64,000 bases of DNA from Shewanella vesiculosa (GTDB lineage: Bacteria > Pseudomonadota > Gammaproteobacteria > Enterobacterales > Shewanellaceae), in NCBI RefSeq assembly GCF_021560015.1, contig NZ_CP073588.1, positions 3,224,001 through 3,288,000 of the forward strand, written 5' to 3'. Every line of letters starts with the position of its first letter. Positions within the stretch are counted from its first letter, which is position 1. Position numbers and translations under genes: made by a program. Below, in pieces: positions 18,820 to 29,067 of the stretch. Under the pieces are notes generated by a model that was not told the origin of the DNA, did no database searches, and was given only the letters and a program-made list of their open reading frames with translations.

Positions 18820-19149
18820 ATGACCGAACAATTGATTATTACCGACCTTGAGATCGGCAAGGGTAAAGCGGCAGTAAAAGGGGCATTAATTACCACTCGC
18901 TACAGTGGACGTTTAGCCGATGGCACTCAATTTGATGCGTCAGATGCATTTCAATGTGTTATCGGCACAGGCAGAGTAATTAAAGGTTGGGACCAAGGTA
19001 TTATCGGTATGAATGTTGGCGGTAAAAGACAACTATCAGTACCGGCACATTTAGCCTATGGTGAGCGTCAAATGGGTGATCGTATTCCAGCAAACTCTGA
19101 TTTATTCTTTGATATAGAATTACTTGAAGTGCTCACTCGAGACGACTAA
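18820..19149 (+). CDS. FKBP-type peptidyl-prolyl cis-trans isomerase
   Basis: This 109-residue, single-domain FKBP speeds proline isomerisation during protein folding. It shows the family core: LITTRYSGRLADGTQFDAS, IGTGRVIKGWDQGIIGMNVG and LAYGERQMGDRIPANSDLFFDIELL. There is no signal peptide, so it is cytoplasmic. I chose ATG 18820; a longer frame starting inside the end of the S9 peptidase gene has no ribosome site. A bidirectional terminator follows, shared with convergent nfuA. Confidence 0.92.
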   Translation: MTEQLIITDLEIGKGKAAVKGALITTRYSGRLADGTQFDASDAFQCVIGTGRVIKGWDQGIIGMNVGGKRQLSVPAHLAYGERQMGDRIPANSDLFFDIELLEVLTRDD

Positions 19150-19180
19150 TTGACATGAATATATCAGTGTAACAAACGAA

Positions 19181-19207
19181 AACGCGACCGGTGAGGTCGC
19201 GTTTTTT
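19181..19207. terminator. Terminator between FKBP gene and nfuA
   Basis: The GC-rich stem AACGCGACC/GGTCGCGTT is followed by T-rich sequence on the plus strand and preceded by A-rich sequence, so it can serve both convergent genes. Confidence 0.88.
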
Positions 19208-19228
19208 GTAGTGTGCAATTCGTTATGC

Positions 19229-19807
19229 TTACGCGTAAGAATGATCACCGTGTTGGTGTTCTGTCACGTCACGCACCCCAGTCAATTCTGTAGGGAACAT
19301 GTCTAGTAACTGCTTCTCGATACCATCTTTTAAAGTGATATCAACTTGAGAACAACCGTTACACCCACCACCAAACTGCAATACTGCAACACCCGCGTCG
19401 GTAATTTCTACCAGCATGATGTTACCGCCATGGCTGGCAAGTTGTGGATTAATTTCTGACTGAATAACGTATTCAATACGTTCAACAAGAGGTGCATCGC
19501 CAGACACTTTACGCATTTTAGCGTTAGGTGCTTTTAAGGTTAACTGCGAACCAAGCTGATCAGTTACGAAATCAATGCTAGCATCATCTAAAAATGGCGC
19601 GCTTTTTTCATCAACCATGGCGCTAAAGCCATTAAAAGGCAGTTCAACATCATCAGCTTCAGCAGCATCGGGTGGACAATAAGACACACCACACTCTGCT
19701 TGTGCAGTACCAGGACTGATAACAAACACACGAATGTGAGTGCCTTCAGGTTGATCGGCCAATAGTTTGACGAAATGGGCCTGAGCTGTATCGGAAATGG
19801 TGATCAT
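19229..19807 (-). CDS. nfuA: Fe-S biogenesis protein NfuA
   Basis: NfuA carries and delivers [4Fe-4S] clusters to target proteins, especially under oxidative stress or iron limitation. The 192-residue protein has an N-terminal degenerate A-type carrier domain ([18 protein letters not shown] onward) and a C-terminal Nfu domain with the cluster motif [12 protein letters not shown] chose ATG 19807, which gives the expected length; the frame extends upstream without support. Confidence 0.96.
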   Translation of the reverse strand: MITISDTAQAHFVKLLADQPEGTHIRVFVISPGTAQAECGVSYCPPDAAEADDVELPFNGFSAMVDEKSAPFLDDASIDFVTDQLGSQLTLKAPNAKMRKVSGDAPLVERIEYVIQSEINPQLASHGGNIMLVEITDAGVAVLQFGGGCNGCSQVDITLKDGIEKQLLDMFPTELTGVRDVTEHQHGDHSYA

Positions 19808-20057
19808 AAAAACCTGCTCCGTCAGGGAGTACCTGAGTAAATTAGTAAGAATTAGACCTATGATACTCTGTGTTGCATTAGCTTTGTAGTGTCCATGAGA
19901 TTTGATCGTAAAAAAATGATCTAGTTCAACGTTTTTTAAGCTTACAAAAAATGCAAAACGCACTGTAATAGGGCTTGCAGCAGGTATTAGCCAATTGTTT
20001 TTATTTATAAAAAATATTGTTATTACTCAAGTCGAATTAATCTAACCTACAATCGAG

Positions 20058-20864
20058 CTAATCTAATAATCCCGGAGCCTCAGCCCGCGCAAGGCACCAT
20101 GTTTGTACATGAACAAATTGTGCACTAAATAATCGGCTTATTTCATCTACGGTTGTACCGGTTGTCACCACATCATCAATTAACGCAACACGCTGATAAG
20201 GAATCTCCGCTTGTAACTGGAATGCGCCATGGCAGTTCTTGCGCCGCTGTTTACCCGCTAAGCCTGTTTGCGGCGCAGTATCAACCACCCGAGTTAAGCA
20301 ACTGTCGTCTAGGGGAATACCCGTTAATCGGCTAAGTTGTTTCGCAATTAACCAAGCTTGGTTAAAGCCTCGCTGTCGTAAACGATTTGGATGCAAAGGC
20401 ACAGGGATCAACACCTGTGGTCGCCTAATGATGCCATGTTTAATCAGTAAGGCAATTCGACAAGCTAATTGCTGAGTTATCGCGTTAAGCGGTGCACATT
20501 GTTGTTGGTATTTTATCGCGGCAATCAGAGGGCCTAATCCTTGATGATAACTGCAAGGTGCCACTACAACATTGGGCGTATGTTTAAGGCATTTACCACA
20601 ATATGCTTGCAACAGTGCGATTTCACGGCCACAACCTAAACACACTTCATGTTGGTACAAACTTGCCGCTAAACACACCTGGCATACACCAGTGAGCACT
20701 TGATTAGCAAACAATTGATCATAATCCATTTGATCTATCCTTTGCTGGCACAGCAAGCAACGGTTGGGTAAACTGCCTAGTAAAATAACCCTAGCACGCT
20801 GAATGCGCTTGACGCATAAGCCTAATATGTGGGTGATGTTGATTGAATTATTGATTGACAGCAT
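20058..20864 (-). CDS. ComF family phosphoribosyltransferase-like protein
   Basis: The 268-residue protein has an N-terminal zinc-ribbon-like region with four Cys pairs (CLLCQQ, CQVC, CLGCGRE, CGKC). A phosphoribosyltransferase domain follows, with the PRPP loop VALIDDVVTTGTTVDE. ComF/GntX proteins support DNA uptake or use of DNA as nutrient in several bacteria, but the reaction is unknown. It is divergent from bioH with about 40 bases between starts. This comF-bioH pair is common in gammaproteobacteria (gntX-bioH in E. coli). Confidence 0.9.
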   Translation of the reverse strand: MLSINNSINITHILGLCVKRIQRARVILLGSLPNRCLLCQQRIDQMDYDQLFANQVLTGVCQVCLAASLYQHEVCLGCGREIALLQAYCGKCLKHTPNVVVAPCSYHQGLGPLIAAIKYQQQCAPLNAITQQLACRIALLIKHGIIRRPQVLIPVPLHPNRLRQRGFNQAWLIAKQLSRLTGIPLDDSCLTRVVDTAPQTGLAGKQRRKNCHGAFQLQAEIPYQRVALIDDVVTTGTTVDEISRLFSAQFVHVQTWCLARAEAPGLLD

Positions 20865-20907
20865 TGGCTATTCATTCCATTAAATAGACTCAAAAGAGGT
20901 GTTAACC

Positions 20908-21735
20908 GTGAGTTTTCCTGCATTGCATATTGATACCCTAGGCTCACAAGGCCAAGACATAGTGCTATTACACGGTTGGGGCGTGAATAACCAAGTCTTT
21001 AGTCCGTTAAAAAGCGCCTTGCACCAGTATAGAGTGCATTATGTGGATTTGCCGGGGTTTGGCCTCAGTGGCAACATTGATGGTGACATAACGCAATGGT
21101 CACAAGCACTTGCAGCGCAACTTCCACAGCAGGCAATTTGGATTGGCTGGTCATTAGGTGGCTTAATTGCGAGTCAAATTGCCATTGATTATCCAGAGTC
21201 TGTAGCAGCATTAGTGACGATTGCCTCATCGCCCTGCTTTATGAGCCGGGAAGCAAATGAGCTTAATCCAACTTGGCCTGGTATCCAGCCAGATGTATTG
21301 GCACAATTTTCAAGCCAATTAAGCCGTGACTTAACTCGTACCGTTGAACGATTTTTGGCGATTCAAGCCATGGGAAGTGATAATCCCAAAGCGGATATCC
21401 AACAAATAAAAAGCTTAGTGTTAAGCAAACCATTGCCGACACAACAAGGATTATCCCAAGGATTGGATATGTTAGCGCAAGTAGATTTGCGTACAAGAAT
21501 GGCCCAAATACAACAGCCGTGGTTACGAATTTGGGGTAAGTTAGACAGTTTGGTGCCGAGAAAGATCATCAGCGCATTACCGCAAAGTGACAGCATTGAA
21601 GACGTCGTACTAAATAAAGCATCCCATGCGCCCTTTATTTCACATCCAGAGCTATTTTTAAGCCATTTATTACCCTGGATCATAAAATACAGCCAAAAAT
21701 CACCCAATAACACTTTAGCCTTAGTGAAATATTGA
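20908..21735 (+). CDS. bioH: Pimeloyl-[ACP] methyl ester esterase BioH
   Basis: BioH hydrolyses pimeloyl-ACP methyl ester, ending the BioC-BioH route to the pimelate part of biotin. The alpha/beta hydrolase shows HGWGVNNQVF, the nucleophile elbow GWSLGG, the acid in GKLDSLVP and the catalytic His in KASHAPFI. I prefer the GTG at 20908 behind AGAGG (about 275 residues) over the GTG at 20899, which lacks a spaced ribosome site. It is divergent from comF, as in related genomes. Confidence 0.92.
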   Translation: MSFPALHIDTLGSQGQDIVLLHGWGVNNQVFSPLKSALHQYRVHYVDLPGFGLSGNIDGDITQWSQALAAQLPQQAIWIGWSLGGLIASQIAIDYPESVAALVTIASSPCFMSREANELNPTWPGIQPDVLAQFSSQLSRDLTRTVERFLAIQAMGSDNPKADIQQIKSLVLSKPLPTQQGLSQGLDMLAQVDLRTRMAQIQQPWLRIWGKLDSLVPRKIISALPQSDSIEDVVLNKASHAPFISHPELFLSHLLPWIIKYSQKSPNNTLALVKY

Positions 21736-21773
21736 CTATAATTTAGCCAGCACATCTTATGGACAAGGTCTAG

Positions 21774-22277
21774 ATGATTATTACCACTCATTATCCGCAG
21801 ATACCGCTAGCAACTTCAAATGTTGCGACGGATCTTGCTCGTGTGGACAATCAACAAAAACCGCCGGTTATTCCACCACAAGAACCCACCAAAGGCCATG
21901 AAGAACGCCAATTAAATCCGCAAAATGAGCGTGCTAACGCGTATATTGTTGCAGAGAAAAAACAGCAAGAACAAACTAAACGTCAACAACAAAATGTCGC
22001 TCAACAGTCAGTTGAGTCTAAAATACCCGCTTCACCAATGGCTCGGCCTCAGACCATCAGAATTATTGCTAGTCAGACTCCAGCGCTGCAACGTAAAGAT
22101 ATTCAGTTAAAGACCCAACCAAATAACCCTAAAGCAGCAGCAGAACCCAAACAACGCCAGTTGATAGACTCTGGCTTATCAAGTGCGGCATACCAACAAT
22201 TTGGTCAGCGGATTGGTCAATTCTATCAACAACAATCCGCTCCAAATATTGAATCTCAGTTAAAAATCTTAGCGTGA
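21774..22277 (+). CDS. Gln-rich hypothetical protein
   Basis: This 167-residue protein has no signal peptide or membrane helix and is strongly rich in Gln, Pro, Lys and Ala. A middle stretch (about residues 60-80) of Glu/Gln/Lys looks like a short coiled coil. The C-terminus (AAYQQFGQRIGQFYQQQ) may form a helix. I do not recognise the family. It starts about 40 bases after bioH and its last 9 bases overlap the convergent LtaS-like gene. Confidence 0.55.
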   Translation: MIITTHYPQIPLATSNVATDLARVDNQQKPPVIPPQEPTKGHEERQLNPQNERANAYIVAEKKQQEQTKRQQQNVAQQSVESKIPASPMARPQTIRIIASQTPALQRKDIQLKTQPNNPKAAAEPKQRQLIDSGLSSAAYQQFGQRIGQFYQQQSAPNIESQLKILA

Positions 22278-24306
22278 TACTGCGGGAGTAGCCAGATCAG
22301 TGATAGTCGGCTTTGCTTGTGTATTTTCCGAGCGATACAACATTTTGTTATAGGCTAGACTGCCCCACAACGCCCAACCTAATGCCGCTTCTGCTTGTGC
22401 ATCATCTAATTTGGTTGGCGTTAGCTTTTCAGTCGCAAAATCATAAGTCACACTTTCAGGCGGTAATTCAGGTTGTAAAATAGTCATTTTATTCCCTTCT
22501 AATAAGCCAAAGTTTTTATCATATTGCATCATCGCGCGGCCAGGCCAAGAATCAGGTTCTTTGGTTAAATCACGGCCTAGCATTGGATAACTATCTGAAA
22601 TACCCAGTAACGAAACTAACGTCGGCGACATATCAATTTGGCTCACAACCCGTGGATCGTGCTTCACCGCAATTCCGTCACCTAAAATAAGCCCTGGGAT
22701 ACGGAAACGAGAAACAGGTATTAGTGCAGCACCGCCAACACGACTGTCATGATCGGCCACAATCAAAAATATGGTGTCTTTCCAATATTCTGATTTTTTG
22801 GCTTTCTTGAAAAACTCACCCACGGCATAGTCGGCATATTTTACCGCGTTATGCATGGTGTATTGTGGTTGCTCATACAGCTCAATACGGTCATCAGGGA
22901 ACTCATATGGATCATGATTACTTGAGCTAAACACTAAACTGAAGAATGGTTTGCCCTCTTTGTGCATGCGTGAAAACTCTTCATCAGCACGGAACAATAA
23001 GTCCTCATCAGACACCCCCCAAGATGCGACAAATGCAGGATCTTTATAATCACCTTGATCAACAATATCGGTAAAACCATTGCCTAAAAAGAAGCTGCGC
23101 ATATTATCAAAGTGACTTTCTCCACCATAAATAAACTGTGTGGTATAGCCATGTTGTTTTAATAAATCAGCAATGGTAAAAAAGCCAGTTTGACTCTTAC
23201 CCAGCTTAACCACTGCACGAGCTGGCGTAGGCGTAAAGCCAGTTGTCACCGCCTCAATGCCTCTTACCGAGCGTGTGCCTGTAGCGTATAGGTTTTCAAA
23301 AAACCACCCTTGTTGAGATAACTCATCAATATTAGGTGTTAGCGGTAAACCACCTAAACTGCCGACAAAACGCGCACCAAGACTTTCTTGTAAAATGATC
23401 ACAAGATTCTTTGGTTTGCCAGTATAACTAGCTTGATTGAACGACAAGGTTGGAATGGCGGATGACGTAAATGCACTCAGTGGTCTGCCACTTTCACGGC
23501 GCACAATATCAATCACTTTTTGATCAGCTAGCTTGCCATACACTTTCGATGCATCTTCTTCGTTACCCATTTGTTTAATCGCAAAAACTAATGAAAAAGA
23601 GGAATTAAGTACCAGAGAATTAACTAAAGGATCGTCAGAAAAAGCCACTAATGAGGGATTAAGTGGTCTATGCCCTAACGATGAACGCGCACCTAATATA
23701 GTCACGGCAATCACAATCACAGCAAGCACAGGACGCCAGTACCATTTAGGATAACGAATATTCTGCGTAAGCTTACCAGTAAACCACCAGCCACCCCATA
23801 AGGTCGCAATGGTTATCACTGCCGACAAAATAAGCTCGGCTTTACGCCCTGCCCATAACATCGATAATACTTCTTTTTGGATACACCAGATATTCAACAT
23901 ACAAGCGATTAGGTCTAAAACCATATTCGGCAATAAATGACGGCGATGATGCTTCAAGGAAAATGATCACCCACAAGCCCAGCGTTAGCCACACTCGTAA
24001 TATTGTGACCCAAACTCGGCCAACTAAATGCTCACCCGAAAATACGACTGTGCCTAAGGCTGCAATGCCCCATAACCAACACATAGAAGCAAAATCAACT
24101 CGTAAACCTTGAATAAAGATATAACCCCAACCTTGCGCATCACTGACGCGATCGGCCTGCCACAAAGACAAACCTAGGCGACTCAAGCTCAAGATAATAA
24201 GTGACATAACACTGAATATAATAATGGCTTGGAGTAAGCTTCGTGAATGTTGTGATGAAGAAGGCAGCGCAGAACGTGCGTTATACCTAAAGGAATTTAC
24301 AGCCAT
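22269..24306 (-). pseudogene. LtaS-like membrane sulfatase-fold enzyme, split by a +1 frameshift
   Basis: The N-terminal frame (23842-24306) has two or three membrane helices and ends FIAEYGFRPNRLYVEYLVYP. The second frame continues EVLSMLWAGRKAEL, more helices, and a periplasmic alkaline-phosphatase/sulfatase domain. That domain has ESLGARFVGSLGG, the nucleophile region ATGTRSVRG and the metal block VADHDSRVGG. Removing one A (minus strand) from the five-base run at 23874-23878 joins them into about 678 residues. The family transfers phosphoglycerol from phosphatidylglycerol; in Gram-negative bacteria it may modify periplasmic glucans, but the substrate here is unknown. Most likely an intact gene with an assembly error. 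Confidence 0.85.
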
Positions 24307-24654
24307 TTATTGCTCCGATATTTTGTTATTTTTTGCTACATGCGCAATTTAGATGCAACAAGACGAGCCAAACGTAACATGATTGTTATTTACAACAGAC
24401 TAATGTTGGTATCTTTACCCGTATTATGCTGATGAATAAGGCCTTAATAATTTGATCTATTCAATCAAATTAAATATTTTATTCTTTTACTTATCAATAT
24501 ATTAATGAAAAACCATAAAGACAGGGATCATTGGATCTAAAACTATCTTAGTCTAAGACTCTGATTCATTATCAAAGTTCACTGATAAGGGCGGCTATAC
24601 TAACCTTTTATTAACGATTCAGCTCAATCGTTTATCTCTTCAATGTGATCTGAC
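24307..24654. other. AT-rich intergenic region, one inverted repeat
   Basis: About 350 bases lie between the LtaS-like gene and the sensor kinase gene, both on the minus strand. I see no gene. It must hold the promoter of the LtaS-like gene and the end of the two-component operon. A 9-base inverted repeat TAATTTGAT/ATCAAATTA with a 7-base spacer lies at 24448-24472. Confidence 0.5.
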
Positions 24655-26100
24655 TTAACATAATCCTGTCTCACGGTCAGCTTTTACTGGAATACTTAGA
24701 GTAAACATAATCTTATCTGTCGACACTAACTCGAAGCTAAATGTAAACCCGTTCAATTTGGCGACATTTTCCACAATGGCTAAACCTAACCCATGGCGAT
24801 CGCTATTTGAACGTGATTGTTCCGCTTGAAATAAAGGTAACGTGAGTCGTTCTAAATCATTGGCATTAATACAAGTGAGTAATTGGTTTTCAATACTAAT
24901 CACTAACCCTTGGCTATCTGACGTTAATCGTATTGGAATCATTGATTTTGCTGGACTGTAGTACAGCGCATTATCAAACAGATTGGTTAAAATAAGATGT
25001 AAAGAAAACTCATCAATAAGATAATTTTTATCCGCAGCACGATTATCAATGATTAAACGAGCATGAATGGCTGAATACTTAAAGGCCAGCTCATCGATAA
25101 CGCGGCTCATCAGATCATTAATATTGATAGGTTGACAGTGCAGATTAATGCTTTCAGATGAGGCTTGTTGCAATAATAATAAATTATTAACTATCGTTTT
25201 CATCCGTAAGCTAATACTAAGTACATCTTGTTTGTAACTTCCCCCAATGCGCTCATCGTCTGGATAACGAATGTAAATTTCACTCAAACTGATCAATTCA
25301 CTGATAGGTGTTTTCAGCTCATGGGCAATATCAGCAGTAATACGCTTTTCAGTTTGTAAGTATTGTTGGCTAATTTTGACAAACTTATTGAGCTCTGTGC
25401 GTATGGGTTCAATCTCAAGATAGCGCTCAGAGTCGGAAGACAGCGGAATATGTTTTTCATTAACATTGACCGTTTTTAAAGACATATTTAATTCGTTCAG
25501 CGGTGTTAAACCACGATAAATAACCTTAATGACGGCCCAGCGTATCAGCACAATAACCAGCAATAAACCAATACCTAAGGTAGAATCAATAATCACTGAA
25601 ATTTGACTTAAGTCTTCCGTTGTAATGGCTATCGTTAACCACATGGGTTCGACTTTGCTTATCATTGCGCGGTTTACTTTGGGAATTTGCGGCTCAAAGT
25701 AGGACACCATTGCTCGACCATCTCGCCCATCGGGCAACACGACATCAGCAAAAACCGCACTGTTAAGTGGTATGTCTTTTTTGAGTAAATTTGCATCGCT
25801 GTATTGAGTTAACGATTCAGAGCGCTCGAATACGTTCGAGCCTTGCCATAATTGAAAGAAACTCGCTTTGGTTGATGAGCCAAATTCAGGCATAAATTCG
25901 CCAGAAAAATCAAATTCAGTACCTTTGGGAGTGACTTTAACTAAGGTCTTTAGGTAATTAGACTTGTCGGTTAAGGCATTATCAAATTCAGCATCAACCC
26001 AATTATCTATGCTGATATCAATAGCAAAAAAAACTAAAATTAAAATAGCCGATACCACATAGGTCATGGTGTTGGCTAAATTTGTGGTTAACGATTTCAT
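24655..26100 (-). CDS. Sensor histidine kinase of a PmrB/QseC-like two-component system
   Basis: This 481-residue kinase has two membrane helices (about 10-29 and 168-190) around a periplasmic sensor of about 135 residues. The HisKA domain follows with HELKTPISEL (phospho-acceptor His260), then the N box LTNLFDNALYYSP and the G box RHGLGLAIVENVAKLNG. The start overlaps the regulator stop by four bases (ATGA). The PmrB-like reading rests on the neighbours (eptA, dgkA) and the PmrA-type box before eptA; the signal sensed is unknown. Confidence 0.85.
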   Translation of the reverse strand: MKSLTTNLANTMTYVVSAILILVFFAIDISIDNWVDAEFDNALTDKSNYLKTLVKVTPKGTEFDFSGEFMPEFGSSTKASFFQLWQGSNVFERSESLTQYSDANLLKKDIPLNSAVFADVVLPDGRDGRAMVSYFEPQIPKVNRAMISKVEPMWLTIAITTEDLSQISVIIDSTLGIGLLLVIVLIRWAVIKVIYRGLTPLNELNMSLKTVNVNEKHIPLSSDSERYLEIEPIRTELNKFVKISQQYLQTEKRITADIAHELKTPISELISLSEIYIRYPDDERIGGSYKQDVLSISLRMKTIVNNLLLLQQASSESINLHCQPININDLMSRVIDELAFKYSAIHARLIIDNRAADKNYLIDEFSLHLILTNLFDNALYYSPAKSMIPIRLTSDSQGLVISIENQLLTCINANDLERLTLPLFQAEQSRSNSDRHGLGLAIVENVAKLNGFTFSFELVSTDKIMFTLSIPVKADRETGLC

Positions 26101-26774
26101 TCGTGCTCACCCACAAAATAACCAAAACCGCGCTTATTTTTAATGGGTAGCGTTGATCCAACGGCTTTGACCTTTTTACGCACCGACGACAAATGCGCTT
26201 CAATAGTATTTTTCGACAAATGGTTAAAAGAGCCTACGACGGCTTCGCTAATTTGTTCAGGATTAAGCACTTGCTTAGGGTTGTTAAATAAATACTCAAC
26301 GATTTTAAATTCGTTTTTAGTCAGGTCGATATAGTGACCGTTTACATGCAGAGACTTATTACTGGTATCGAGAACAAAGTCAGCAATGCAAATCGATTTA
26401 ACTTGCTGATTAAGTACACCCCGTCGCCCAAGAGTGATTAATCTGGCTTGTAATTCGTCAAACGAAAAAGGTTTAGTCAGGTAATCATCGGCCCCCGATA
26501 ATAGTCCATTGACTCGATCTTCAGCTTGAGATTTAGCTGATAAAATAATGACTTTAGCCTGATTACCCAGTTTACGGATGCTTTTGAGTAAACTGATACC
26601 GTCGACGTTAGGTAACATTAAATCTAAAATAATAAAGTCGTACTGGTTAGTCAGCGCCATGCTTAATCCCTCAGAACCATCACCGGTTTCATCAACGGTA
26701 TAACCTAAATGATCTAAGCCAACTCTAATGCCGCGACGCAAGGCTTCTGAGTCTTCAATTAACAGCACTTTCAT
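26097..26774 (-). CDS. OmpR-family response regulator (PmrA/QseB-like)
   Basis: This 225-residue protein has an N-terminal receiver domain with the acidic pair in IEDSE, the phosphorylated Asp51 in LDLMLPNVDG and the conserved Lys of LTKPFSFDEL. The C-terminal winged-helix DNA-binding domain has LTKNEFKIVEYLF and IEAHLSSVRKKV. It is the first gene of the regulator-kinase pair and follows dgkA on the same strand after 134 bases. I infer that it activates eptA through the direct repeat at 29068-29084. Confidence 0.9.
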   Translation of the reverse strand: MKVLLIEDSEALRRGIRVGLDHLGYTVDETGDGSEGLSMALTNQYDFIILDLMLPNVDGISLLKSIRKLGNQAKVIILSAKSQAEDRVNGLLSGADDYLTKPFSFDELQARLITLGRRGVLNQQVKSICIADFVLDTSNKSLHVNGHYIDLTKNEFKIVEYLFNNPKQVLNPEQISEAVVGSFNHLSKNTIEAHLSSVRKKVKAVGSTLPIKNKRGFGYFVGEHE

Positions 26775-26908
26775 TGAGTGTCCTTTATCATAATTACGCC
26801 TTTATCCACATCGCGATTGATGTTGTAAAAAGAACCATCACCTAAAACGATTATGAGTCTTTATTGCAACTATTTTGCATAACAAGCTAGCAACTAGGGT
26901 TAAGTCAG

Positions 26909-27334
26909 CTATGCCGACAAAATAACCCACCACACAATGACAGCCATTAACATACTAATAAACACAAAGGCGGAGGCAATATCTTTGGCTAAACCGGACA
27001 AGGTATGAAACTCTAAGCCAATACGATCAACCACTACCTCTATGGCGGTATTAACCAGCTCTGCAAACAACACAAACAGTAATGCCAACACTAATATAGC
27101 CGATTGTGGTGCGCTAATATTGGCCATACAAGCAAATATCGTTAATGGGATAAACAGCAGTAACTCTTGTTGGAATGCTGCTTCATTGCGACACATCCAC
27201 TTTAAGCCATTAAAGGTATTTTTACAGGTATAAAGTAAACGCATTATACCGGTACGTTTAACCACTATTTTTTCCATGTTGATGCTCTCGTCATTGCGCT
27301 GGCTAGAAGATGAATTTGAAATTGATGAGGTCAT
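26909..27334 (-). CDS. dgkA: Diacylglycerol kinase
   Basis: DgkA phosphorylates diacylglycerol to phosphatidate in the inner membrane. Diacylglycerol is left over when EptA takes phosphoethanolamine from phosphatidylethanolamine, so the pairing with eptA makes metabolic sense and occurs in other genomes. The protein has three helices and the family motif FAELVNTAIEVVVDRI with the catalytic Glu. The first 19 residues are Ser/Asn-rich; a start at the later Met (MEKIVVKRTG) is possible. It follows eptA after 13 bases, so the two are probably one transcript. Confidence 0.9.
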   Translation of the reverse strand: MTSSISNSSSSQRNDESINMEKIVVKRTGIMRLLYTCKNTFNGLKWMCRNEAAFQQELLLFIPLTIFACMANISAPQSAILVLALLFVLFAELVNTAIEVVVDRIGLEFHTLSGLAKDIASAFVFISMLMAVIVWWVILSA

Positions 27335-27347
27335 TTATTCGGCCACT

Positions 27348-29027
27348 TTAATTAGTTTTACACGCTGTCGTGATGTCTAACTTTGGATCATGTACCGAAG
27401 TTGCAACCCCATAAAGCCCTAGTAATGAGTGGAACAAATTGTCATGGGAAAAAGTCCCTGTTTGAGCTAAATTAACCAAACATTGACGATCCATTCCTTT
27501 CGCTTGAGTGTAATCTTGTGGTAACCACATAAACCAAGGAATATGAGTTTGCTCCTTAGGTGCAAAGGCATAAGGTGTGCCATGTAAATACATGCCGTTT
27601 TCACCCAGAGACTCTCCATGATCAGAAAGATACACTAAGCTGACATTATATTTATCTTGGTATTGCTGCAGTACTTTAATGGTTTCGGCTAATATATAGT
27701 CGGTATATGCTAGGGTATTGTCATATACATTGACGATCTCCTCATCAGTACAGTTTTCAATATCACTGCGACTGCATGCTGGTGAAAATCGCTGCATATT
27801 TTCAGGGTATCGCTTCCAATAGGTCGGGCCGTGGCTCCCCATAGTATGCAAAGCAATCATCTGATTATTTAAGCTGTTTTTGCCTGAAGAAGTTTGGTTT
27901 TCAACATCTTGCTTCAACTTAGCACTAAGCTTATTGACTAACACTTGGTCATAACAACTTGAACCATCGCATAATATAGGATCATCGTTAGGCGCAATAT
28001 CAATCTTAGTCAAGCGGGCTGCGACTTCTTTATCACCGCCATCACTATCAAACCAAGTGACTTCAACACCGGCATTCTTTATCACATCTAGGACATTATT
28101 TTGTGCATCAGCAGCTTCACGGTTGTAATTATCGTGAGTCAACCGTGAAAACATACAAGGTAAAGAATAGGCAGTAGCTGTCCCGCAAGAAAACGCATTT
28201 TGCAGCGCAATAATCCCTAAATTTTGGGTGTAAGGATTGGTATCACGTTGATAACCGTTATAAGCCATATTTTGCGCGCGGGCTGTTTCACCAACAACTA
28301 AGACCATCAACGTCGATTTGTTATTACTGTTAGCCAGCAAGTGTGCATCTTGACCAATAGGATTAAAGGTTAATTTTTCAGTAAAATAACGGTTATTTAA
28401 ATACTTAACTGTATTAAAAATATGTGCCGGAATAATCATCTTATTAAGATATTTATTATTACGCCCTACCGATGCGTAATCTTTGTAGAAAAACAGCACC
28501 ATAACGCCGATTATTGCCAAGCTCACTAGCGTAAATCCAACACGCCGCAAGATGGCTTTAACGAATGATGGGCCACTGGTTAATTTAGCGCGATAAAGCA
28601 AAATAGATGGCAAAATGCCTAGCAGCAACACATAGCCAACGGAAGGGAGACTGACATATGACAATGCTTCGCCTGAATTGGTCTCGAAAATATTTTCAAT
28701 CATGCCGTAATCAAACATGACGTTATATTTTAGCATGGCGTACATTGCCGCAGATGACGTCAGAAGCAATACAATCATCACGGGTTTAAACACAAATCTA
28801 TACGCAAAGAAGCTGAATATCAGCATAAAACAGCCGGTCAGTAAAATGGCTGGCGACAGAGAAAAAAGTACATGTCCCTCTGTGGATAACTCATAGATTT
28901 TACGTATTAGCGGAATATTCAGCACAAACCCAAAATAAACAGCAATGATGAAGATCATTGCCTCATAACTGAAACTTTTTGGGGTAATACGAGATAGTGT
29001 TTGCGTTAGTAATTTCAATGTTGCCAC
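27348..29027 (-). CDS. eptA: Lipid A phosphoethanolamine transferase EptA
   Basis: EptA adds phosphoethanolamine to lipid A phosphates on the periplasmic face, lowering negative charge and giving resistance to polymyxin and cationic peptides. The 559-residue protein has five N-terminal membrane helices and a periplasmic sulfatase-fold domain. That domain has Glu247 in VVGETAR, the nucleophile region SCGTATAYSLPCMF (about 280-293) and the metal block YLSDHGESLGE, followed by HGTPYAFAPKEQ. This is the same architecture as the mobile MCR enzymes, but here it is in a chromosomal context with dgkA and a two-component system. The start is GTG. Confidence 0.94.
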   Translation of the reverse strand: MATLKLLTQTLSRITPKSFSYEAMIFIIAVYFGFVLNIPLIRKIYELSTEGHVLFSLSPAILLTGCFMLIFSFFAYRFVFKPVMIVLLLTSSAAMYAMLKYNVMFDYGMIENIFETNSGEALSYVSLPSVGYVLLLGILPSILLYRAKLTSGPSFVKAILRRVGFTLVSLAIIGVMVLFFYKDYASVGRNNKYLNKMIIPAHIFNTVKYLNNRYFTEKLTFNPIGQDAHLLANSNNKSTLMVLVVGETARAQNMAYNGYQRDTNPYTQNLGIIALQNAFSCGTATAYSLPCMFSRLTHDNYNREAADAQNNVLDVIKNAGVEVTWFDSDGGDKEVAARLTKIDIAPNDDPILCDGSSCYDQVLVNKLSAKLKQDVENQTSSGKNSLNNQMIALHTMGSHGPTYWKRYPENMQRFSPACSRSDIENCTDEEIVNVYDNTLAYTDYILAETIKVLQQYQDKYNVSLVYLSDHGESLGENGMYLHGTPYAFAPKEQTHIPWFMWLPQDYTQAKGMDRQCLVNLAQTGTFSHDNLFHSLLGLYGVATSVHDPKLDITTACKTN

Positions 29028-29067
29028 TCACTATTAACTTGATTGGTGGCGATATTCCACTCTGAAA

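Noticed and set aside
27348..29027. Mobile mcr gene
   Set aside because: The enzyme has the same fold, but there is no insertion sequence or transposon end around it and the setting is chromosomal with dgkA and its own regulators.
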